Assembly: GCA_963826145.1 (NCBI GenBank)
Contig: CAWGVW010000002.1
Location: 186,001 to 250,000, forward strand
Direction: 5' to 3'
Source: JBGPLJ01 sp963826145
GTDB lineage: Bacteria; Pseudomonadota; Gammaproteobacteria; Steroidobacterales; Steroidobacteraceae
DNA: 64,000 nucleotides
The position numbers and the translations under genes are program-made. Shown one piece after another: positions 8,591 through 18,288 of the stretch (the stretch's first letter is position 1; the number at the start of each line of letters is the position of its first letter). Below the pieces are notes generated by a model that did no database searches, was not told the DNA's origin, and saw only the letters and a list, made by a program, of their open reading frames with translations.

Positions 8591-9994
8591 ATGTATCCGG
8601 CCCCACCATTCGATGCGGCACTCCTTCGCCGCTATGACAAAGCCGGTCCGCGGTACACCTCGTATCCGGCCGCGCCGCAGTTTCACGCGGGATTCGGCGA
8701 ACGCGAGTTCCGGGAAGAGGCACGACGCAGCAATGCGCGGTCGACGCCACGCGAGCTCTCGGTCTACGTCCACGTACCCTATTGTTTCAGCCCCTGCTTC
8801 TACTGCGGCTGCAACCGCGTGATCACGCGCGATCGAACGAAGGCACGCTCATACATCGACCGGCTGGTGCGCGAAATTGAGTTGGTCGGTCCGCTCTTCG
8901 ATCGCGCCCGTAATGTGGTGCAGCTGCATCTCGGCGGCGGCACGCCGAATTTCCTGAGCCCCGCCGAGCTCGGCGAAGTGATCGAATGCCTCGAGCGGCA
9001 CTTCTCATTCGCCGCGCCGGCCGTGCGGGATTTCTCGATCGAACTCGATCCGCGATTCATCGGCACGGGTGACATCGCGGCGCTCGGCGCGATCGGTTTC
9101 AATCGCGCGAGCCTCGGCGTGCAGGACCTCGACCCGGAAGTTCAGCGTGCCGTCAACCGGGAACAGAGCGCCGACCAGACGCTCGAGATCATCGGCGCCT
9201 GCAGGGCAAATGGCTTTCGCTCGGTCAACATCGACCTCATCTACGGCTTGCCGAAGCAGAGTCTCGAGGGCTTTGCCCGAACGCTGGATACCGTGCTCGC
9301 GGCGCGGCCCGACCGCCTGGCCGTATATGGTTACGCGCACCTGCCCGAACTCTTCAAGGCACAACGGCAAATCGACGCGGCGGACCTCCCGAGCGCGGAA
9401 GACAAGCTCGCACTGCTGCGCCTCGCGATCGAAAGGCTCACCGGCGCCGGCTATCGCTATATCGGGATGGATCATTTCGCCCTGCCCTCCGATGAGCTGG
9501 CACAGGCCCAGGAAGCCGGCGGGCTGCATCGCAATTTCATGGGTTACACGACACATGCCGACTGCGACCTGATCGGCCTTGGCGTCAGCGCCATCAGCCA
9601 TGTCGGCGACGAGTTTCAGCCAGAATGCCACGCGACCTGCAGTCTTGGGAGGGCGCGATTGATGCGGGTCGACTGCCGGTGTGGCGTGGAATGACGCTCG
9701 GATGCCGACGACGTGCTGCGAGGCGAGGCGATTCAGGCGCTCATGTGCCAGGGCGAAATCGACATCGAGCGGCTCGAGGAGCGGTTCGACATCGATTTCG
9801 ACGCTTATTTTGCCGCTGCACTGGCCAAGCTCAAGCCGTTGCAGGCGGACGGCCTGGTGAACGTGAAACCCGGGCGCATCACCGCGACGTCGCGGGGGCG
9901 ACTCCTGCTACGAATCATCGCAGGCTGCTTTGACCGCTACCTCGATCAGCCGGTCCTCAAGGAAATGCGGCCGCGCTACTCCCGGGTCGTCTAG
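8591..9994 (+). CDS. hemN: Oxygen-independent coproporphyrinogen III oxidase, frameshifted near the 3' end
   Basis: Radical-SAM enzyme that decarboxylates coproporphyrinogen III to protoporphyrinogen IX without oxygen (heme synthesis). From ATG 8591 the radical-SAM cluster CFSPCFYCGC is at residues 65-74 (C65, C69, C72), followed by LHLGGGTPNFLS, the glycine-rich SAM motif, and HFALPSDELAQAQ and RNFMGYTTH typical of HemN rather than HemW. The frame breaks at about 9617-9700: three one-base indels are needed to join ISHVGDEF to SQNATR, RDLQSWEGAIDAGRLPVWRGMTL and DADDVLRGEAIQ. After these the C-terminal HemN domain runs intact to TAG at 9992-9994. Reconstructed length is about 465 aa, as expected. 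Three errors within 90 bp suggest bad sequence rather than decay. Confidence 0.85.
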
Positions 9995-10013
9995 CCACGG
10001 CATTGCGTTCGAG

Positions 10014-11232
10014 TTAGTTCGGCAAAGTATTGACCACGCGATCACGCGTGATGTCCTTGATGCTCGGCGTTCCCGCCTGCCGCATGATCTGGCGCAGCTC
10101 GCGGTTGTAGATGTCGATGACTGCTTCGACGCCCTGCTGACCCGCGGCCGCGAGGCCCCAGACTTGCGGCCTGCCGATGCCGACGGCCGTTGCGCCGAGC
10201 GCCAGGGCCTTGAAGACATCGGTGCCGCGCCGCACGCCGCCATCGAGCAACACCGGAACGCGGCCGGCCACTGCCGTGCTCACTTCGGGAAGGCACTCGA
10301 TCGTCGAGCGCAGCGTTTCCTCGTCGCGGCCGCCGTGGTTCGAGATGATGACGCCATCGACACCATGCTCGACGCAGAGCGCCGCGTCCTCGCCCGTCAC
10401 GATGCCCTTGACGAGAAGCTTCACCGAAACGATCTCGCGCAGGCGCTTCAAGAAGTCCCACGTGATATTCGACGGCGAGTGCTCCTTGATGTGCGACATG
10501 TCGAGGCCGGCGAACATCGGCGCCTTCTTCACCGGAGTCGTGCTCGTTGTTGACGTGGCATGCCGTGCAGACGCGCGTGTCGGTGCGCATCCCGCGGCTT
10601 AGCGTTTCGTTGTTCCGACCTTCCATGTTGTCGACCGTCAGCACGATCGCGGTGGCAACCGGCGCGTTCGGCACGCTTGCACGACGCCCCGCGTGACCTC
10701 CCAGTCATCCGTTGCATAGAGCTGCATCCAGATCGGTGCGCCGCGCGCGCGGATCGACGTCTTCGGCCGAGGTCGAGCCCGCTTTCGACAGCATCATGCA
10801 GCGTCGAACGCGAGGCCGCGGCCCGCGCCGTCGCCGAGCTCGCGTTCCGGATTGAAGGCCCTCTGGCTGCCAAGCGCGGACAGGTAAATGGGCGACGGAT
10901 GCTTCACGCCGAGCAGATTCACGGAGAGATCGGTCTTGCTGACGTCGACGAAACGGCGCGAGCGAATCTCGATGTGGCTGAAGGCCTCGTGATTTCCGAC
11001 GACGGTGAGATCGTCGTCGGTGCCCGTCGCGATGTACGCGAAATGCGCGGGCGGCAATGCCGCACGGGCAAGCGCCTCGTAGTCCATGACGTTGAGTGGC
11101 TGATCGAGGGCGCCGCCGACGGCAGCGCCTTCGGACCAGGACCATCGCGGCGCAATTGCCAAGCGCGGTCAGCGCCGAGAGGCGGGCAAGCAATCGGCGA
11201 CGGCCTGCGAAGACCGGCTCTGATGCGGACAT
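10014..11232 (-). CDS. FMN-dependent alpha-hydroxy-acid dehydrogenase with Tat signal, multiply frameshifted
   Basis: Family of lactate/glycolate/mandelate dehydrogenases oxidising 2-hydroxy acids with FMN. From ATG 11232 a twin-arginine leader is visible (RRRLLARLSAL). The protein then continues in another frame with the N-terminal FMN-binding barrel (MDYEALARAALPPAHFAYIATGTDDDLTV, SRRFVDVSKTDLS, HPSPIYLSALGSQ). The C-terminal 172 codons (10532 to 10014) are intact: KLLVKGIVTGEDA, the catalytic-base motif SNHGGRDEET (His) and LLDGGVRRGTDVFKALALGATAVGIGR (FMN phosphate site). At least three indels between about 10530 and 11180 break the frame. Family identity is clear; the substrate is not. 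A Tat leader on this family implies a periplasmic enzyme, less usual than the cytoplasmic LldD. Confidence 0.78.
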
Positions 11233-11340
11233 GGGTGAACCCCCTCGAGTTTGTTGTTGTGCGCGGCAGTGTAACCGAGCTCGTTCAGCGATCTGAATCG
11301 AAACTGAACGAAATCGGGCACTCTTATATATAGCGCCGGA

Positions 11341-11817
11341 TCATTGTCCTTTTTCGTACGTTCCGACGAGCTCCGCTTCGGCGAGCACATGCCCCTTTAT
11401 CGCCGCAAGCAGCTGGTCTTTGGTCGGCCGGTTGAGATCCGCAAGCACGAGGTCGAGCGCATAGAGCTTGTGAAAGTAGCGATGACGGCCAATCGGCGGA
11501 CAGGGGCCACCGTATCCGGTTCGTTTCCAGTCATTGAGACCGGCGAGCGCTCCCGCCGGCACTCCGTGCTTCGCTTCATCCTCGACGAGCCCGTGAACCG
11601 CCGGTGGAATGTTGTAGAGCACCCAGTGCACCCACGTCATCCTGGGCGCCTTCGGATCCGGCGCGTCCGGATCGTCGACGATCAGGACGAGGCTCTTCGC
11701 GCCTGCCGGTACGCCTGACCACTCAAGCGCCGGCGACCGATCCGCGCCCTCGCAGGTGTATTGCTTCGGAATCGGGCCATCGTGAGGAAACGCCGCGGAA
11801 CTGATTGCGAGCGCCAT
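11341..11817 (-). CDS. YbhB/YbcL (PEBP, Raf-kinase-inhibitor-like) family protein
   Basis: Phosphatidylethanolamine-binding-protein fold, 158 aa from ATG 11817. That start is chosen because GGAGG lies 8 bases upstream; the longer open frame to 11838 has no such site. Family landmarks are seen: DGPIPKQYTCEGADRSPALEW, the DPDAPDP ligand-pocket motif, WVHWVLYNIPP, and GYGGPCPPIGRHRYFHKLYALD near the C-terminus. Bacterial members bind small anionic ligands and have no settled physiological role. It sits alone between convergent or unrelated genes. Confidence 0.88.
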   Translation of the reverse strand: MALAISSAAFPHDGPIPKQYTCEGADRSPALEWSGVPAGAKSLVLIVDDPDAPDPKAPRMTWVHWVLYNIPPAVHGLVEDEAKHGVPAGALAGLNDWKRTGYGGPCPPIGRHRYFHKLYALDLVLADLNRPTKDQLLAAIKGHVLAEAELVGTYEKGQ

Positions 11818-11868
11818 GATTGCTACCTCCGCGAACATGAGCGTGCTCCCGGCCGGGCCACCTTACGT

Positions 11869-12330
11869 CTAGGGATGCCGCAATCTTGTCGCCGCAATAT
11901 CAAGCAGTACAAAGATCGCCGTGACAAGCAGTATATCGACAAACCTGAGGCCGAGCGGCCGGGCGAGTACCAGCAACGGCAACATCGCCTCCGGCACCTG
12001 ATCGAGTCCCGGCACTTCGGCGCCAGAAGGAAGCCGCAAGCGACGCTTGATGAAGCTCGAGGTCGCATCCCCCAGCATCGCCAGGGTTCCGAAGCCCATG
12101 CCCAGTGCGAAGCCGCATCCGAGAAGTTGCGCCACCGCGCCGCACGCAATCATAGCGGCGATCAGGCCTCGCCAGGTCTTATGGCTGCCCAGCAACTTGG
12201 TTCCGTCGCGCAGTGTCGTTCCAAAGTCGAGCGGCGCCGCCCAGCGCGTACCCATTGCGCGCGCTGCCGCCCACGCCGCGGTATTCGCCGTGACAACGAG
12301 TACGAGCGGAATTACGAGTGTGCGCAGCAA
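11869..12330 (-). CDS. CDP-archaeol synthase-like (DUF46/CarS family) membrane protein
   Basis: A 153-aa integral membrane protein with four or five helices and two motifs typical of the CDP-alcohol-lipid synthase CarS/DUF46 family: LLGSHKTWRGL (about 47-57) and GDATSSFIKRRLRLPSG followed by PGLDQVPEA (about 87-115). In archaea the enzyme makes CDP-archaeol; bacterial homologues are uncharacterised and probably activate a phosphatidate-like lipid with CTP. The start is TTG at 12330, right after the stop of the upstream diheme cytochrome gene (12344), so it is likely its operon partner. No better ATG is available in frame. Confidence 0.7.
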   Translation of the reverse strand: MLRTLVIPLVLVVTANTAAWAAARAMGTRWAAPLDFGTTLRDGTKLLGSHKTWRGLIAAMIACGAVAQLLGCGFALGMGFGTLAMLGDATSSFIKRRLRLPSGAEVPGLDQVPEAMLPLLVLARPLGLRFVDILLVTAIFVLLDIAATRLRHP

Positions 12331-12343
12331 GGCACCCGAAGGG

Positions 12344-13909
12344 TCACAGCGTTTTCAGGAACGCGATCAGCGCCGCACGATCTTCGTCCGGTAGATTGAG
12401 CCCGAAGTTGTGTCCCCGCACAGCGCGCGTCTCGGTTCCGGGCGGCCCCTTCCAACCGGTTGGAACGTAGTCGCCCGACAGCCGCTTCGGGTCGAACCAA
12501 TCCTCGAGCGTCGCGACGGAGCCGTTGTGCTCGAACGGGCCGCGGTACCAGAGGCCGAGGAGCGACGGGATCTTGTAGTAACCGGTGCCCCGGCGGGTTT
12601 CAAGACTCAGCTGCGGATCGGTGCCGAGCGAAAACTCGACGATCGAGTAGCGCTTCAGGTGATCGTCCGGAACCGCAAATCCGTCTGCCGGAGTGAGCTT
12701 GTTGTTTGTGTAGAGCGGCGGCCGATGGCAGCGGCCGCAGCCGATACGATGAAAAATCCCTTCACCATGGGATACCGCCGCCTTTTGCGAATCGCTGCGC
12801 GGCAGATTGGGGTTGCGCGGCGGTTGCAGTGAATAGGCGAACTTCGCAAGCGCATAGAGCTGCTCGTCGCTATAGCGCTCCTTCTGGCTGGCGGGAACGT
12901 CCTGAAACTCCCTGCCGCCCGGCACGAAATCTCCGAACCGGGTCATGTAGTCCGCGCCCTGGTTCAAGGCGGCGTAACGCATGAGGTCCGCGATGCTCCG
13001 GTGCTGCACAAGTCCTGTGCGATCGAAATACTTCCGCCCTTCGACGCCGATCAGATTCGGAATCTGCACCGGCAGGAGCGGCGAAGTGCCATGGCGCGCC
13101 AATACGCCGGGCGGGATGGCCTCGAATGCGGCGATGTAATTCTCGAGCGTTATTGGAGCAAGACTTGCGAGCGGATCGGCCCTGCGCCACGGAATGCCAT
13201 AGAGCAGTGTGTCGAACTGCCGGAATTCCGTGAGTGCCTGCGCTTCGTCGCCGATCTCGCGGGCCGCCGTCCGCATGCCGGCTGCAACCGAACGATCGAA
13301 TGGAAAGTTGCCCTGCGCACCCAGGATGACAGTCCCGTCCGGCATGACGCGCGTGTGGCACATCGCGCAAGAGAGCGTTCCGACCTCGACCTTGCCTTTT
13401 TCGCGGATCACGTAGCGCGCGTACGGCATGATGCCGCTCTTGCGGTCCCACGAGACGCCGGCCTGCCGGTACCAATCGCGATCGCGCGCCTGCGCCACTG
13501 TCACAACGGCCGAGAACGGCTCACTGTCGTAGCCCGTTGGCATCAGGAACACTTCCTCGCCGAAGCGCCGCCACTCCTCGTCCGACTTGAATTGCGTGAC
13601 GTCTACAGTCTGGACGACCGGCTCTTTGGCAGCGAGCGATTCCAAATAGCCCTTTGGCTCGCGATCCGGATGGTAGATCGGGTAGGACCTGTAGATGACC
13701 CTTACGGGGAGCCGGTAGTAGTCCTGCGCGGCCATGTTGGCGACGACCACACGCGCGTCAGCGAGTGGCAGCTGCAGAGACCGCAGCGCTTCTTCATCCC
13801 ACGTTGCGGGAATCGTCGGGTACTTCGCGTCGGTGGTCCCCTCGGGAGCTCGCGCGTGCGTGGCTGCTCCGACCAGCACGACTGAAAGCATCACGACAGC
13901 GAGTCGCAT
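12344..13909 (-). CDS. Periplasmic diheme cytochrome c
   Basis: A secreted 521-aa protein starting at ATG 13909 (AGAGGG upstream), with a signal peptide of about 20 residues. It has two c-type heme-binding motifs, CAMCH at 181-185 and CGRCH at 391-395. The second half (HGEGIFHRIGCGRC, TPADGFAVP, YYKIPSLLGLWYRGPFEHNGS, VRGHNFGLNLPDEDRAALIAFLKTL) resembles the di-heme cytochrome c peroxidase/MauG-like C-terminal domain, where the lysine-free LWYRGPFEHNGS segment recurs. The N-terminal 170 residues are unfamiliar. Expected role is periplasmic electron transfer or peroxide/substrate oxidation. A longer open frame to 13942 is rejected because it precedes the signal peptide. Confidence 0.8.
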   Translation of the reverse strand: MRLAVVMLSVVLVGAATHARAPEGTTDAKYPTIPATWDEEALRSLQLPLADARVVVANMAAQDYYRLPVRVIYRSYPIYHPDREPKGYLESLAAKEPVVQTVDVTQFKSDEEWRRFGEEVFLMPTGYDSEPFSAVVTVAQARDRDWYRQAGVSWDRKSGIMPYARYVIREKGKVEVGTLSCAMCHTRVMPDGTVILGAQGNFPFDRSVAAGMRTAAREIGDEAQALTEFRQFDTLLYGIPWRRADPLASLAPITLENYIAAFEAIPPGVLARHGTSPLLPVQIPNLIGVEGRKYFDRTGLVQHRSIADLMRYAALNQGADYMTRFGDFVPGGREFQDVPASQKERYSDEQLYALAKFAYSLQPPRNPNLPRSDSQKAAVSHGEGIFHRIGCGRCHRPPLYTNNKLTPADGFAVPDDHLKRYSIVEFSLGTDPQLSLETRRGTGYYKIPSLLGLWYRGPFEHNGSVATLEDWFDPKRLSGDYVPTGWKGPPGTETRAVRGHNFGLNLPDEDRAALIAFLKTL

Positions 13910-13950
13910 GTTTGCATCCCTCTGGTTCGTGCCCGAGTGCAATCTCGTGC

Positions 13951-15834
13951 CTAGCGGACCACCTCGAAGTCGTCCGCGCCGATGGGCCGCACGAAATCAC
14001 CCCACTTGCCCGACTTGCGCCAATAGTCGAATAGGCCAAGATCGCGCACGAGCCCTTTGAAGCCCGGCAATCGACGAGTCTGCTTTTGCACCGGAAACCA
14101 GATATTGCTGAAAGTGATCCCGCCGAGGTCGACATAGGCACGGCGCAATGCGCGCAGCGCAAGTTCGGTGTCGCCGTAGTGCGCGGCCCAGTGCGCCAGA
14201 ATGCTCATGCGCGATGGATCCTGGTAGGCGGGCACTTCGAACGCGGAACGGATCAGGTCGAGCGCAGCAACTGGATTGTCCGTGACCTTAAGCAGAGCCG
14301 GATAGAACGCGAAGAGATGACCGCTTGCCAGGTGCTTGCGTTCTCTCTCGAGGACCAGCTCCTGCGGTCCGGTCTCCCAGGCCCGCAGCATTGCCCAATA
14401 TTCGCTGGTCGCACGGTCGCCCGTAATGTCCTGGCTGCGAACATATTCGGCCTCGGATTCGGCGTGCCGTCCCGCGCCGTCCAGCGTGTATTGCAGTGTC
14501 GTAACGAGGGCAAGTGACAACGGATCGAGCGCGCGGCTCGCCAGTGCCAGTTGCGCGGCCTCGTCAAAGCGTCCGACATTGGTGAGAAAGAATGAATATT
14601 CGCTGCCGCCTGGCAATCCCGACAGCTCGCGAGCCGTTCCAAGTTCAAAGGCTCTGGTATAGGCCGCTTCGCTCCCCAACCAGTCACGGTGAGCCACCAG
14701 GCGGAAGCCATTCGCGGCGTGACCAAGAGCCAGATCCGACGCGAGCTCGGCCGTTCGCTCCAGCGCTGCGTCCATTTCCTTCAGCGCAGCCTTCGCGGTC
14801 TCGGGCGCCCTGATCACGATGTTGGCCCATGCAATGCCAAGGCCCGCCCAGGCAAGCGCGAACCTGGGATCCAGATCGATCGCGCGGCGGTAAATTTCGA
14901 TGGCGCGTCGGGATTGATCGAGCCCGAATTGGCGAGACAGGTCCCGGGCACGCAAATAGAGGTCGTAGGCCTCGACATTGCCCGTGCCGCGATACTCGAT
15001 CACCTTTTTCTCTTCCGGGAAGAGCTTGACCTTGAGAGCGGCGACGATCGCCTGCGAGATCTCGTCCTGAAGCGCGAAGATGTCCGCGAGGTCACGATCG
15101 TAGCGCTCGGCCCACACATGATCGTTGTTGGCGCCGTCGATCAGCTGCGCATTGATGCGCACGCGGTTTCCCGACTTGCGGACGCTCCCTTCGAGGATGT
15201 GGGTAACCTTGAGCTGCCGGGCAACCTGCAGCAGATCGACATGCTTGCCTTTGAAGGTGAAGGCCGAATTGCGCGCGATCACCGATAGCGAGGACACCTT
15301 GGAAAGGTCGGTAATGATGTCTTCGCTGATGCCGTCCGAGAAATATTCCTGCTCCTGATCGCCGCTCATGTTGGCGAACGGCAGAACACAAATCGAGATG
15401 CCGGCGCGTTCGCTCCGGGTGCCCGGCACGCGGGCAACCGAAGCACCGCCCACGAGAGCGTCGATGCTGGCAACGACTTTCCGCCAGCCGGGTGCCGCAC
15501 GGTCACCCGTCCAGCCGCTCAAGTCGGCGCACTGAATCTGATCGAATGGCATAGGGAGCGGCATGCCATCGACCGAAAGTTGCACGAGCTTGCGCTCCGT
15601 GCGCGCACGATCCGCCTCCGAGCGCACCCACTCCGACTTCGCCGCCTCCGCCGACCAGATGACGAGCACGGCCTTGGCTGCCCTCAGCCGCTCCTCGATT
15701 ACTTCGCCGTAGGCACGGTGAGCCGGCAGCTCGTCGTCCCTCCAGACGCCGTAGCCGAGCACGCGCAGCTCGTCAGCAATCTGCTGAGCTTGCGTCGCTG
15801 TCGAGCGGGCATAGGAGACGAAAATATCGGACAT
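13951..15834 (-). CDS. TIR domain - TolB-like - TPR protein
   Basis: A 627-aa cytoplasmic protein. Residues 1 to about 130 are a bacterial TIR domain (DIFVSYARST; LRVLGYGVWRDDELP; YGEVIEERLRAAKAVLVIWS with the usual glutamate), followed by a TolB-like/FlgO-type region at about 147-270 (ISICVLPFANMSGDQEQEYFSDGISEDIITDL; THILEGSVRKSGNRVRINAQLID). Then come several TPR repeats to about 600 (AIEIYRRAIDLDPRFALAWAGLG). This layout is common in proteobacterial regulators that otherwise carry adenylate cyclase or CadC DNA-binding heads; here a TIR head replaces them. TIR domains are either NAD-cleaving or scaffolding; which applies cannot be told. No obvious defence partner gene is adjacent. Confidence 0.82.
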   Translation of the reverse strand: MSDIFVSYARSTATQAQQIADELRVLGYGVWRDDELPAHRAYGEVIEERLRAAKAVLVIWSAEAAKSEWVRSEADRARTERKLVQLSVDGMPLPMPFDQIQCADLSGWTGDRAAPGWRKVVASIDALVGGASVARVPGTRSERAGISICVLPFANMSGDQEQEYFSDGISEDIITDLSKVSSLSVIARNSAFTFKGKHVDLLQVARQLKVTHILEGSVRKSGNRVRINAQLIDGANNDHVWAERYDRDLADIFALQDEISQAIVAALKVKLFPEEKKVIEYRGTGNVEAYDLYLRARDLSRQFGLDQSRRAIEIYRRAIDLDPRFALAWAGLGIAWANIVIRAPETAKAALKEMDAALERTAELASDLALGHAANGFRLVAHRDWLGSEAAYTRAFELGTARELSGLPGGSEYSFFLTNVGRFDEAAQLALASRALDPLSLALVTTLQYTLDGAGRHAESEAEYVRSQDITGDRATSEYWAMLRAWETGPQELVLERERKHLASGHLFAFYPALLKVTDNPVAALDLIRSAFEVPAYQDPSRMSILAHWAAHYGDTELALRALRRAYVDLGGITFSNIWFPVQKQTRRLPGFKGLVRDLGLFDYWRKSGKWGDFVRPIGADDFEVVR

Positions 15835-16062
15835 GAATATGCTGTTGGAATTCTTGTGAATCGAAGGCTGGATTCGCCGACGCAGTCACGAGGATAGGCA
15901 ATCCGATCGCACGATTGCAAATGCCACCGGCCACTCTTCATTTATGGAGCAAGAGCCGCTGCTCGCCGGCATCCCACACCAGCGGCGCTTCATCCGTAGA
16001 AGCACGGATTCCACCGCCGCCCGGTTGAGGCAAAGTGGCCGTCCCAGGCGGGAGGTTCCCTG

Positions 16063-16803
16063 ATGGCCGAACTGAAGTCCTATGTCGTGTGGGATGCAGG
16101 CGTCCGCTGGTTCCACTGGATCAATGTGCTCTCGGTGCTCGGCTTGATCGCCGTCGGCGTCGTACTCATGAACGATGACGCCCTCGGCCTCAGCAATGAC
16201 GGCAAGGTGCTGTTGAAAACGGTGCACGTTGTCATCGGCTATGCGTTTGCCCTGAACCTGCTGTGGCGATTCATCTGGGCTTTCATAGGCGGACCGCATG
16301 CGCGGTGGCGAGGTTTGCTGCCCGGCGGTCGCGGTTACCTGGGCGAGACGCGCCGCTACATCGCAAGCTTGCGCGCTGGACGGCCCGAGCAGTTTCTCGG
16401 GCACAATCCGCTCGGCCGACTTGCGATCACGGTGTTGCTGCTCCTGATGCTCATGATGGCCGTCACGGGCCTGATACTCGCAGGGACGGATCTATTCTTC
16501 CCGCCGCTCGGCCGTTCGATCGCGAACTGGGTCGCCGCGCGCCGGCGTGGATCCGGCAACGCTCGTACCGTATGCACCGGACATGTACGACAAGGTCGCA
16601 TTCGCAGCCATGCGAGGATTTCCGCAAATCTCGTCGTCAGCGTCCACCACTACGGATTTTACGTGCTGCTCGGCGTCGTACTCGTTCACATCCTGGCCGT
16701 CGTTGTGACTGAATTGCGGACCGGCGGCAATCTCGTATCGGCGATGTTCTCGGGCAAGAAAGTGTTAAGCCAACCTCCGGCGGATAAGCAAGCCGTGGGC
16801 TGA
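16063..16803 (+). CDS. Cytochrome b561-type membrane protein (hydrogenase cytochrome b family)
   Basis: A four-helix di-heme cytochrome b, 246 aa from ATG 16063 (GGGAGG upstream). The conserved start VWDAGVRWFHWINV includes the first heme histidine; further helices follow (HVVIGYAFALNLLWRF, LLLLMLMMAVTGLILAG, VSVHHYGFYVLLGVVLVHILAV) with heme-ligand histidines. It passes electrons between a periplasmic redox partner and the quinone pool. In the loop at about 16540-16630 the frame is wrong: the expected loop (GVDPATLVPYAPDMYDKVAFAAMRGF) reads in another frame, so two compensating indels preserve the ORF but scramble about 28 residues. Its usual partner is not adjacent. Confidence 0.78.
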   Translation: MAELKSYVVWDAGVRWFHWINVLSVLGLIAVGVVLMNDDALGLSNDGKVLLKTVHVVIGYAFALNLLWRFIWAFIGGPHARWRGLLPGGRGYLGETRRYIASLRAGRPEQFLGHNPLGRLAITVLLLLMLMMAVTGLILAGTDLFFPPLGRSIANWVAARRRGSGNARTVCTGHVRQGRIRSHARISANLVVSVHHYGFYVLLGVVLVHILAVVVTELRTGGNLVSAMFSGKKVLSQPPADKQAVG

Positions 16804-16809
16804 AGCTTG

Positions 16810-16829
16810 CCCTCGCGCTGGCGCGAGGG
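16810..16829. terminator. Hairpin after the cytochrome b gene
   Basis: CCCTCGCG and CGCGAGGG flank a CTGG loop, an 8-bp perfect stem beginning 7 bp after the stop codon. There is no clear T-run, so it may be an mRNA-protecting hairpin or a weak terminator. Confidence 0.5.
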
Positions 16830-16933
16830 AAATCAGACAGCCGCTACGCGCTCATCCGAATCCCGCGCATTGGCAACCGGGAGAAAGTAGCGCACTCTCG
16901 TCGAAGGCACTGGCGGGCCATGGGAGCCTGTGT

Positions 16934-18095
16934 ATGCGACTCCTGTACCTGTCGACCTTCACGCTCTCCTGATATCGGTTCAGGCAAGCGCCGCGCCACC
17001 GAAAACGCTTCGAGTGTGGGTGTTCTCCGACGCGCACGTCGGATCCGATCTGGCGGGCGGCAGGGAAAGCCTTGCAACTGCAATCCGGCAATCCGAAGGT
17101 CCTGCAGGCTTCGAATGGGATATCGCGCTCGATCTCGGCGACATGTCGGGCGCGCAGGGCCTGCCGAAGGACGAGGAAGGCAAGGAGATCGTCCGGCAAT
17201 TCAGAGTGCTCGCGCGGCATCGTCGCGAACAGATCTACGACCTGTCGGGCAATCACGATCGGAGCGGTCTCGGTGAGCCGCAGGCGTGGTGGTGGCGAAA
17301 GTGGGTCGATCCGACCGGTGAACACACGAAGCTTCTCCGGAGTCGATGCGAAGAAGCGGCCGTTTCCGATCGAAGGAACCTGGGAGCGCTACTCGTTTCG
17401 GGTCGGCAATATTCTTTTCCTGATGATGAGCGACATCAACGAGCCATCGCAGAAGATCGGGCGAGGTACGCTTGGCGGAAATCCCGGCGGTGTGGTCAGC
17501 GGCGAGACGTTCCGCTGGTGGAAGCAAAACGTCGAACAGAATCGCTCGTCGATCATCGTCACCGCCCATCATTACGTTCTCAAGGACACGACCGTTGCAT
17601 CGGGCGAGTGGGAAGGCATGCGACGCGACGCCAATGGCGCTTGGACTTCGTGGTATCACGGCTACTATCCCGAGGGTACGCCTCAGGGTGCTTCGTACCT
17701 CTACTGGGTGGACAGCAAGCCGGACTCCAGGGCCTTTGAAAGTGTCCTTGCGGCGAATCCATCGCGTGTCGACTCTATGGCTCGGCGCACATACTCATAC
17801 GAGCCCCGACGACACCTACGGCGGAAAATCGCACATCGAACTGCGCTGGGGCACGACCTTCATCAATGTCGCGGGTCTTACGCGCTATCACGGTAGTCCG
17901 GAGAATCTGCAGAATCGCATTCCCCGGAGCTGGCTCCTCACCTTCACCGATGGCAGCGCAGAAGTCACGGCGCGCTGCTATCTGCACGGAGATGAGTTCG
18001 CACCGCAGGGCTGGTATCCGAGGAACGATCGCGTGATCAAGCTGTCAATGCCCTACCACGGCGTGGCGGAAACAGCAGGTACGCCGCCGGAATGA
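16934..18095 (+). CDS. Secreted calcineurin-like metallophosphoesterase, frameshifted
   Basis: Dinuclear-metal phosphoesterase. The motifs are all present but in different frames: DAHVGSD and DLGDMSG (metal site 1), SGNHDRS (catalytic GNHD), TAHHYV (His ligand) and GAHTHTSPDDT (GHxH-like). ATG at 16934 opens a signal peptide (MRLLYLSTFTL) whose frame stops at once; the body resumes in another frame (SVQASAAPPKTLRVWVFSDAHVG). Further shifts occur at about 17325-17345 and about 17775. At least three indels are therefore needed to recover a product of about 385 aa. The C-terminal part (RIPRSWLLTFTDGSAEVTARCYLHGDEF) is intact. Substrate unknown. Confidence 0.72.
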
Positions 18096-18288
18096 CCGGA
18101 ATCGCCTGCAACAGCCATCCGTTGCATCGGTATCCAACTGGAGACATGGGGTTTTCACCCGCCGCCGATCGCTTACAAACAATGCCGCGCCGCTCCCACG
18201 ACCACGCTCGAATTCGCTGACTGTGCACTTTGACCTGACGATGGATCCTGTCCGCTGTTCTGACATTCGATCACCAGCGGAGCTCTCC

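Noticed and set aside
8401..8592. 63-codon minus-strand ORF between the membrane protein and hemN
   Set aside because: It fills the divergent promoter gap, has no ribosome site or recognisable feature, and overlaps the hemN start.
10560..11333. 257-codon plus-strand ORF opposite the FMN dehydrogenase
   Set aside because: It is the complement of the frameshifted dehydrogenase and has no recognisable domain.
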